Assembly (NCBI RefSeq): GCF_000819685.1
Contig: NZ_CDBR01000023.1
Span: 92,433 to 156,432, forward strand
Direction: 5' to 3'
Source: Aeromonas allosaccharophila
GTDB taxonomy: Bacteria > Pseudomonadota > Gammaproteobacteria > Enterobacterales > Aeromonadaceae
DNA length: 64,000 nucleotides
In this document: one piece after another, positions 56,489 through 64,000 of the stretch
Layout of the letters: each line of letters begins with the position of its first letter
Position numbering within the stretch: the first letter of the stretch is position 1
Translations under genes and position numbers: made by a program
Notes under the pieces: model-generated
The model's database searches: none
The model's input: only the letters and a program-made list of their open reading frames with translations
Told to the model about the DNA's origin: nothing

Positions 56489-56930
56489 TGTAATGCCTCA
56501 GAAATCAGATAAATGGAAAAATCCTCACCGAGTGGTCGCGAGTTCCTTGCGCACAGCTCATCCTGAAGCACCACACATCGAGTGGGGCGGTAGGGAGAAT
56601 GACCTCCCGAAAAACTAATCAATATACTACTCCAATTGAGGTATCGGTTATTAGAGGTGGATCACTAAATTTGAGACATTTTCAAATTACTTTGAGGAAA
56701 GTACACATATGTTATGACGCTTTTATCATGATGATTATTATAAATTTTTGTGAATTTTTGCCGGTTTTTTAGATGGTTGCTGACGTAGGTGTCATTTGAG
56801 AGGCTTGAAAAGGGCAGGGAAGACCCCACTTATTCAGGGTAAAAGTGGTGATGATGCGACAGACGCATCGCGCATGGGCCGCCCTGTGAAGGTTGCCACT
56901 TTTTCTCAATTTACCGGTGCTGGAGTGGAT
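56489..56930. promoter_or_regulatory. divergent control region aspA / fxsA
   Basis: 442 bases, AT-rich in the middle. A possible aspA -10 (TATATT on the minus strand) is at 56621-56626. TTGAGACATTTTCAA near 56671 resembles an FNR site but has a five-base instead of four-base centre. GGAG sits before fxsA. No gene seen. Confidence 0.35.
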
Positions 56931-57410
56931 ATGGGCAAGTTGTTTCTGTTGTTGGTGGGTCTGGTGGTACTGGAGCTCACCGTGATGATCGAGGTCGGCT
57001 CAGTGATTGGGGCGCTGCCGACAGTCGGCTTGCTCATACTGACCGCGGTATTGGGCTCCTCGCTGGTGCGCAGTGAAGGGATCAAAACCCTGTTCAGTGC
57101 CCAGCAAAAAATGCAGATGGGCGAGATGCCGGGCCGCGAGGTGATGGGGGGCATGATGCTGGCGTTGGCTGGTTTGCTGCTGATTATCCCGGGTTTCGTG
57201 ACCGACATTTTCGGTGTGCTGTTGCTGCAACCCTGGCTGCGCAACAAACTGGCCGACAAGCTGATCGGCAGCAGCCAGTTCCGGATGCAGATGGGTGGTT
57301 TCCAGCAGGGAACACAATCGCCGTTTGGCAACGCGCCGTCAGATGATCATCTGGGTCACGCCAAGCAGGGCGGTACCACCATCGAAGGCGAATTTGAGCG
57401 CAAAGAGTGA
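56931..57410 (+). CDS. fxsA: FxsA family membrane protein
   Basis: 159 residues, equal to E. coli FxsA. N-terminal LFLLLVGLVVLELTVMIEVG and TVGLLILTAVLGSSLVRSEG are membrane segments, with a second pair around LALAGLLLIIPGFVTDIFG, then a soluble Gln/Gly-rich tail. Linked in E. coli to phage T7 exclusion by F plasmid. ATG 56931 has GGAG five bases upstream; a longer frame upstream is rejected. Confidence 0.93.
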   Translation: MGKLFLLLVGLVVLELTVMIEVGSVIGALPTVGLLILTAVLGSSLVRSEGIKTLFSAQQKMQMGEMPGREVMGGMMLALAGLLLIIPGFVTDIFGVLLLQPWLRNKLADKLIGSSQFRMQMGGFQQGTQSPFGNAPSDDHLGHAKQGGTTIEGEFERKE

Positions 57411-57456
57411 GCGTAAAGAGTAATCGACGAGACGAAAACCCGAGGCGAGTGACTAA

Positions 57457-58791
57457 TCAGGGTTTGCCCTGATGGCACAGCGCCTCGAAGCGGTGTCGGG
57501 CATACCACCACGCGAGGGTGCCCGCCGCCAGATTGGCCAGCAGTATCCCCAGATATATCCCCTGTTCTCCCCCCAGCTGTGCCCCCAGCCAGGCTCCTGG
57601 CAACAGAAAACCGAATAGTCGCAATCCATTGAACAAGAACGAAATACTGGATGCTCGCACGCCATTGAGTGCCGAGGCCAGCAGCATCACCATGCCCTGA
57701 AAGCCGTAACCGATCGGCACCAGATGCAGATAGAGAATAATCAGGCGAATGACCTGCGGATGATCGCTGAACAGATTGGCGATCAGCGGGGCAAGCAGCC
57801 AGGTCAGGCCATAGATGGCGAGCTGGAACAGCAGGGCGAAACCCATGCAGCTTTGCAGCGCAGCCTTGGCGCGTGCCGGATTGCCTGCCCCGCAGTTTTG
57901 CGAAATGAACGGGGCCAGCACGGAGGCGAGCGCCATCATCACGATCAGCAGCAGCGCCTCGACCCGCGACGCGGCACCATAAGCGGCTACCACTTCGGTA
58001 CCCAGGCCCGCAAAAATTGTCATCAGCACCGCGTTGGCCAGGGGGTTGAGCATATTGGTAAAAGAGGCGGGGACGGCGACATGGAGCAGCGATCGCCAGT
58101 GGTATAGCAACCGCGCTCGCGGCGAGAGGCGCCAGAGCAGCAAGCCTTCCCGATGGCGCAGGATATAGAGGCTGACCAGCATCGCCATCAACCAGGAGAT
58201 AGAGGTCGCGATGGCGGCCCCGCGGATCCCCCATTCGGGAAAGGGGCCGATCCCGAAGATCAACAGAGGATCCAGCACCCCGTTGACCAGCCCGGCTACC
58301 GCCATCACCAGACTGGGGGTTTTGGTATCGCCGGTCGCCCGGATGGCGGCATTTCCCACCATGGGTAGTACCAGCATGGGGACGGTGAGATACCAGATCA
58401 GCATGTAGTCATGGATGAGGGAGATCAGCTCGGCACTGGCGCCCAGCAGGGTAAACAGCGGTGTGATGGTGAGGGCGCCGCCCGTGGAGAGCATGGCCAC
58501 CATGATCACCGCCAGAAACAGGCTGTCGGTGGTGAGGTGGGCCGCCTCATCGTGTTTGCCCTGTCCCAGGGTGTGACCGATCACCGCTGACAATCCGGCG
58601 CCCAATCCCATCGCCAGTGAGGTGACCACAAAGGTGACCGGAAAGGTAAAGCTGATGGCGGCCAGTGCCTGGGTGCCCAGCATGCCGATAAAAAAGGTGT
58701 CGACCAGATTGAAGGCCAGAATGGCGATGATGCCGAAGATCATGGGGCCCGTCATCTGGCGCAATACGACCGGAATAGGGGCTGTCAGCAT
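57457..58791 (-). CDS. MATE family multidrug efflux protein
   Basis: 444 residues, about 12 helices. MTGPMIFGIIAILAFNLVDT, FIGMLGTQALAAISFTFPV and GLGAGLSAVIGHTLGQGKHD are MATE features, repeated in weaker form in the second half. Predicted Na+ or H+ coupled drug export. The start is unclear: ATG 58791 gives the normal length but has no ribosome site; a TTG 18 bases upstream follows GAGACGAG. Confidence 0.88.
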   Translation of the reverse strand: MLTAPIPVVLRQMTGPMIFGIIAILAFNLVDTFFIGMLGTQALAAISFTFPVTFVVTSLAMGLGAGLSAVIGHTLGQGKHDEAAHLTTDSLFLAVIMVAMLSTGGALTITPLFTLLGASAELISLIHDYMLIWYLTVPMLVLPMVGNAAIRATGDTKTPSLVMAVAGLVNGVLDPLLIFGIGPFPEWGIRGAAIATSISWLMAMLVSLYILRHREGLLLWRLSPRARLLYHWRSLLHVAVPASFTNMLNPLANAVLMTIFAGLGTEVVAAYGAASRVEALLLIVMMALASVLAPFISQNCGAGNPARAKAALQSCMGFALLFQLAIYGLTWLLAPLIANLFSDHPQVIRLIILYLHLVPIGYGFQGMVMLLASALNGVRASSISFLFNGLRLFGFLLPGAWLGAQLGGEQGIYLGILLANLAAGTLAWWYARHRFEALCHQGKP

Positions 58792-58947
58792 GGGGTTGGT
58801 GCGGGTCAAGGGCTCGTCTCTACAGCTGGCTTTGAAGGTTCTGGCATGGAAAACGGGCGGCGTGAACCGACCTTGCACCAGGGTGCGGACATGGGTGAAC
58901 CATCGAAGATATTCATAGTACGTGAAAAAATTTTTTTTGTATTTGCC

Positions 58948-58976
58948 CTTGAAGGGTTAGCAACTCTGCCCCACAT
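58948..58976 (+). promoter_or_regulatory. heat-shock (sigma-32) promoter of groESL
   Basis: -35 CTTGAA, 15-base spacer, -10 CCCCACAT, about 75 bases before groES; close to the RpoH consensus. Confidence 0.75.
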
Positions 58977-59051
58977 CAGGGACATATCTAATTTGGCCTG
59001 GAACGGCCATTCCTCAAAGCAACAATGAGACTCATTTTGGGAGAGTTATCG

Positions 59052-59345
59052 ATGAAAATTCGTCCACTGCACGACCGCGTCATCATCAAGCGCATCGAAG
59101 CTGAAGCCAAATCTGCCGGCGGTATCGTCTTGACTGGTACTGCGGCCCAGAAGTCCACCCGTGGTGAAGTGCTTGCCGTGGGGACTGGTCGCATCCTGGA
59201 TAATGGCGAAGTCAAAGCGCTGGCCGTGAAGGTTGGTGACAAGGTTATCTTCAACGAAGGCTACGGTGTGAAAACCGAGAAGCTGGATGGTCAGGACGTC
59301 CTGATCCTGTCCGAAACCGACATCCTGGCGATTGTCGAAGAGTAA
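59052..59345 (+). CDS. groES: co-chaperonin GroES
   Basis: 97 residues. [18 protein letters not shown], the mobile-loop region [18 protein letters not shown] and ending ILAIVEE are standard. GGGAG lies seven bases before the ATG. Forms the lid on GroEL. The gap to groL is 42 bases. Confidence 0.98.
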   Translation: MKIRPLHDRVIIKRIEAEAKSAGGIVLTGTAAQKSTRGEVLAVGTGRILDNGEVKALAVKVGDKVIFNEGYGVKTEKLDGQDVLILSETDILAIVEE

Positions 59346-59375
59346 TCCATCCTCCTTTTCCCCGAATTGATTTAA

Positions 59376-61022
<1,647 letters not shown>

Positions 61023-61047
61023 TCATTACCCTTGCTCTGTTTGAGAA

Positions 61048-61076
61048 ACGGCTCGCCCAAGGCGAGCCGTTTTTTT
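61048..61076 (+). terminator. terminator of groESL
   Basis: Perfect ACGGCTCGCC/GGCGAGCCGT stem with seven T. Confidence 0.93.
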
Positions 61077-61123
61077 ATATCTGACTAAACTGAGTCTGTT
61101 GAGACAGCAAATTTGGGGGCGAT

Positions 61124-61624
61124 ATGAAGATGTTTGGTTGGCTGACGCTACTGTGCTCATTGGTCATCATGCCAGTTATGGCTGCTGAGGCATTGACCGG
61201 GCCGGTGATCCTGAAAGTGGGTGGCAACATCAGCTCGACAGATGAAGTTGATGGCAAGGTATTGTTTGATCTGGCCAAACTGCAGGCACTGCCGCAACAT
61301 GAGATAGTGACCGGCAATCCCTGGGTCGATAAACCTCACAAATACAGAGGCCCCAAACTGGCCGATGTATTGGCTGCGGTCGGCGCGGATGGCAAGACCA
61401 TTACGTTGACGGCGCTGAACAGCTTCCAGATCCGTATTGAATGGGACAAGGTCGCCAAATATGACCCTATCCTTGCATGGGAAGACAATGGCGCTGTCAT
61501 GCGGGTGCGTGACAAGGGACCGCTCTGGTTTATGCTGCCTCTTGATCAATATCCGGAATTGAAGCGATCCGAATATACCGACATGATGATCTGGCAACTT
61601 GATTTGATAGACATTCAGCACTGA
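61124..61624 (+). CDS. periplasmic molybdopterin-oxidoreductase-like domain protein
   Basis: 166 residues with signal peptide (WLTLLCSLVIMPVMAA). VLFDLAKLQALPQHEIVTGN, YRGPKLADVLAAVGADGKTI, and RVRDKGPLWFMLPLDQYPEL are reminiscent of the sulfite-oxidase-like (SUOX) fold, but it is far shorter than true molybdoenzymes and no cofactor Cys is seen. Likely a binding or sensor protein. The EAL-domain gene starts 23 bases after it, a pairing that suggests it feeds a signal to c-di-GMP turnover (inference). Confidence 0.7.
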   Translation: MKMFGWLTLLCSLVIMPVMAAEALTGPVILKVGGNISSTDEVDGKVLFDLAKLQALPQHEIVTGNPWVDKPHKYRGPKLADVLAAVGADGKTITLTALNSFQIRIEWDKVAKYDPILAWEDNGAVMRVRDKGPLWFMLPLDQYPELKRSEYTDMMIWQLDLIDIQH

Positions 61625-61647
61625 TAAAAACTGCACGGGAGCATGGG

Positions 61648-63579
61648 GTGAAAGGAAAGACCAGGGCGTGGCCACTGCTCGTCATTCTGTATGTATCCAT
61701 CCTGTCGTTTACCGGGAGCACCCTCTATTGCCTGATGCAGATCCAGAATGCGACCAGAGCGATGGAGAAATACACCTACGATGTCTCCTGGGCGCTGATG
61801 CAGTTGCAGCTGGAGCTCGGGCGTTTCCTCAATGCGGTAGAGGTCTATCACTATGGCGGGATTGATCATGACACCTTGATGCTGCGTTATGACATTCTCT
61901 GGAGTAGAACGCCCATCCTGTTGAGCGGTCAGCTGCGCAAAAGCATGCAGGACAAGCAGAAAACCTTGCGTCTGGTGCAGCTGATTGAAACCAATATTCG
62001 CCAAATAGAGTCTGATATCACCAAGTTGCAGAGCGGGGCGCCCGATTATCAGCAGATCATGATGCGCCTTGCCCCGCTGCAAGAGCCGCTCTCTTACTCC
62101 CTCGCTTCTGTGATGCAGAAGAACATCAACGTCTACTCCGAGAACGATCGCCATTTTGGCCAGCTGCGCAATGCCTTGTTGCTGATGGTCTCTGGTCTGG
62201 TCATTTCGGTGCTGCTGCTCAGCATGCTGCTTATATATGAAGGGCGTCGTCATTTCAGGGCGGCCAGACGGGATCCGTTGACCGGGTTGTCCAATCGGGT
62301 TGCCTTGCTGGAGCGGATGGAGTTGTATGCCACTCAGGAAGTACCGTTCGGACTGGTGCTGGTCGACATCAATGACTTCAGGGATATCAACAGCAAGTTC
62401 GGCTATGACACCGGTGATCATCTGCTCAGCGAGTTTGCCAAACGGATCAAGGTGCTCTGTGAGGAGGGCGAGTGGAGTGGGCGCTTGGGGGGTGATCAAT
62501 TTGCCATTATTCAGCGAGGCAGCAGTGATCTGCGTCAGGTCAGGGAGCTGGTCGCGCGCCTGCTGCACGCGCTGAAGCAGGATATCGTCTATGACGACTA
62601 TCCCTTCCGGCTGGAAGTCGGGATCGGCATTGCCTTCTATCCGATGGACAGTGACAAGACCCAGGAGTTGTTAAGCCGTGCGGAACAGGCCCTGTTTCAT
62701 AGTCGCAAGACCCACGTTCCCTATGTGATTTACGATAACTCCCTGCTCAACGAGACGGCTCGGCGCAAGCATCTGGCCTCGGACATGATCATGGCGCTGG
62801 AGCACAATGCGCTGGAGCTCTATTACCAACCCATCGTCAATCTCGAGAGTGGCCGCTGCGAAGCTGTCGAGGCATTGTTGCGCTGGCGGCATCCGGAGCT
62901 CGGTTTTATTCCGCCAAACGAAGTGATCATGGTTGCAGAAGAGTTCCAGCTTGCCGAACGGGTTGGCAGCTGGGTGCTGAACACCGCCTGCGAGCAGCTC
63001 TATCAGTGGCACCAGCTTGGTATGGTCGATCTGCAGATGTGCGTGAATATCTCGCCAGGCATGTACCAGCGGAATTTGCTCAAACTGGTGGCCAAAGCAT
63101 TGATGGAGCATCACCTGCCTGCCAGCAGTCTGGTCCTGGAGGTCACGGAAGATACCACCATGCGCGAAGTGAAGAACTCGCTGCAACTGATGCAGGATCT
63201 CAATCAGCAGGGAGTGCTGTTGGCTCTGGACGATTTTGGTACCGGTTATTCCTCTCTGAGCTACCTGCAAAAACTGCCGGTCAGTAAGGTGAAGATCGAT
63301 CGCTCCTTTATACAGGGCATTGACACCTCAATGGAGGCATCCGAGCTGGTCGCCAATATCTGCCGGATGGGGTCCATGCTGGGCAAGAGTCTGGTGTGTG
63401 AAGGGATTGAGACTCAGGCCCAGCTGGATGTGCTGCGATCCCTGACCGATATCCATCTTTATGGGCAGGGGTATCTGTTCAGCCGGCCAGAGCAGGCGGA
63501 GAAAATCTATCAAACCTTGCTGGAAATGGAGGAGCTTTGGCTGGCGCGTCAACAATCTGAAATGGCTTATATGAGTTGA
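61648..63579 (+). CDS. membrane GGDEF/EAL protein, likely c-di-GMP phosphodiesterase
   Basis: 643 residues. Two membrane helices (about 8-28 and 172-195) flank a helical periplasmic domain. The GGDEF domain is degenerate: the site reads GGDQF. The EAL domain has intact EALLRW, NISP, LEVTED, DDFGTGYSSL, KIDRSF and CEGIET segments, so phosphodiesterase activity is expected. GTG start with GGAG six bases upstream. Probably in an operon with the periplasmic protein before it. Confidence 0.9.
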   Translation: MKGKTRAWPLLVILYVSILSFTGSTLYCLMQIQNATRAMEKYTYDVSWALMQLQLELGRFLNAVEVYHYGGIDHDTLMLRYDILWSRTPILLSGQLRKSMQDKQKTLRLVQLIETNIRQIESDITKLQSGAPDYQQIMMRLAPLQEPLSYSLASVMQKNINVYSENDRHFGQLRNALLLMVSGLVISVLLLSMLLIYEGRRHFRAARRDPLTGLSNRVALLERMELYATQEVPFGLVLVDINDFRDINSKFGYDTGDHLLSEFAKRIKVLCEEGEWSGRLGGDQFAIIQRGSSDLRQVRELVARLLHALKQDIVYDDYPFRLEVGIGIAFYPMDSDKTQELLSRAEQALFHSRKTHVPYVIYDNSLLNETARRKHLASDMIMALEHNALELYYQPIVNLESGRCEAVEALLRWRHPELGFIPPNEVIMVAEEFQLAERVGSWVLNTACEQLYQWHQLGMVDLQMCVNISPGMYQRNLLKLVAKALMEHHLPASSLVLEVTEDTTMREVKNSLQLMQDLNQQGVLLALDDFGTGYSSLSYLQKLPVSKVKIDRSFIQGIDTSMEASELVANICRMGSMLGKSLVCEGIETQAQLDVLRSLTDIHLYGQGYLFSRPEQAEKIYQTLLEMEELWLARQQSEMAYMS

Positions 63580-63698
63580 AGGGGGGATTACTTGGCTGTC
63601 ATCTGCCTCCGGAATGTGTGATTCGGTTCAAATTTTCCTCGTGTTGTTTGTTGTTTGAACGGTTGTGCGGTTTTATCAAAAAAATATGCAATTTACCC

Positions 63699-63726
63699 TT
63701 GCCAGAAAGATTCAACTCCCTATAAT
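63699..63726 (+). promoter_or_regulatory. rRNA operon promoter P1
   Basis: TTGCCA-16-TATAAT followed by GCGCCTCC, a GC-rich discriminator typical of stringently controlled rrn P1. An A-run upstream (63678-63690) may act as UP element. Confidence 0.8.
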
Positions 63727-63802
63727 GCGCCTCCATCGACAGGGCAAGCGGCAACGCAGAAAGCCTGAGTCGATAACCTCGAAAAGCCTTTGAAAATAAG
63801 GC

Positions 63803-63830
63803 TTGACTCGAGAAGGCGGTTGAGTAGAAT
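63803..63830 (+). promoter_or_regulatory. rRNA operon promoter P2
   Basis: TTGACT-16-TAGAAT about 100 bases after P1, the usual tandem layout. Confidence 0.75.
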
Positions 63831-63842
63831 TCCACTCCCGCA

Positions 63843-63900
63843 GCAACGAACTGTTGCGTCGCTCTTTAACAATTTGAATCAAGCAATCTGTGTGGGCACT
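63843..63900 (+). promoter_or_regulatory. rrn antitermination leader (boxB-like hairpin and boxA)
   Basis: Hairpin GCAAC/GTTGC at 63843-63857, then GCTCTTTAACA (63861-63871), the conserved boxA, followed by CAATCTGTGTGGGCACT known from enterobacterial rRNA leaders. The 16S gene itself should begin past the window; nothing before 64000 matches its start. Confidence 0.88.
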
Positions 63901-64000
63901 CACAGCATCGAACATCAAACAATTTTGTTGATTTTCAATGTCTGGTGAAGTGACCAAAACGACTTGTTAGCAATAACAAGCCGAACAGTTTATTTCAGCA

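Noticed and set aside
56667..56685. FNR-box-like TTGAGACATTTTCAA before aspA
   Set aside because: Half-sites are separated by five instead of four bases and one half is off consensus; noted only as part of the control region.

Overview
The window is about 64 kb of GC-rich gammaproteobacterial chromosome, most likely Aeromonas. The evidence is the house-keeping content and order (rpsU-yqeY-dnaG-rpoD with tsaD divergent, ravA-viaA, holD-rimI, purHD, aspA-dcuA, groESL, an rrn leader at the right edge). Products resemble enterobacterial and vibrio families but are clearly neither. No sequence search was run, so family calls rest on recalled motifs and protein similarity.

Layout. 1-21.3 kb is core: fpr (5' end cut off), two small paralogous secreted proteins, a membrane/coiled-coil protein, an M16 peptidase, gshA, a DUF4432-type protein, an acyl-CoA ligase, rimI/holD, ravA-viaA, a diguanylate cyclase and prfC. 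21.3-30.2 kb is more accessory: a PAP2 phosphatase, a MarR-GNAT fusion with palindromic operators, and a two-gene unit that looks like a type III secretion chaperone plus effector. The effector gene is split by a 1198-bp IS3-family element. mdtH with a divergent LysR gene, two GNAT enzymes and a repeat-rich lipoprotein follow. 30.4-40.6 kb is core again: ydgJ-like, a Bcr/CflA transporter, rdgB-hemW, arfA, zntR, purH-purD and a cytochrome b562/b561 pair.

40.7-47.04 kb is a compact AT-richer integrative element bounded by two copies of a tRNA(CAU) gene, with a tyrosine integrase at its left end and matching 12-bp-spaced repeats at both ends. It has a two-gene possible cargo unit, a 680-bp non-coding block with iteron-like repeats around a very AT-rich stretch, and a run of overlapping small genes. 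Few of these can be assigned to a function. It is the best candidate for an undescribed system here.

47.1-64 kb is core: the rpoD/dnaG/yqeY/rpsU macromolecular synthesis cluster, tsaD, aspA-dcuA (fumarate/aspartate metabolism), fxsA, a MATE transporter, groESL behind a heat-shock type promoter, a periplasmic protein paired with a GGDEF/EAL phosphodiesterase, and finally the promoters and antitermination leader of an rRNA operon whose 16S gene would begin just past the end.
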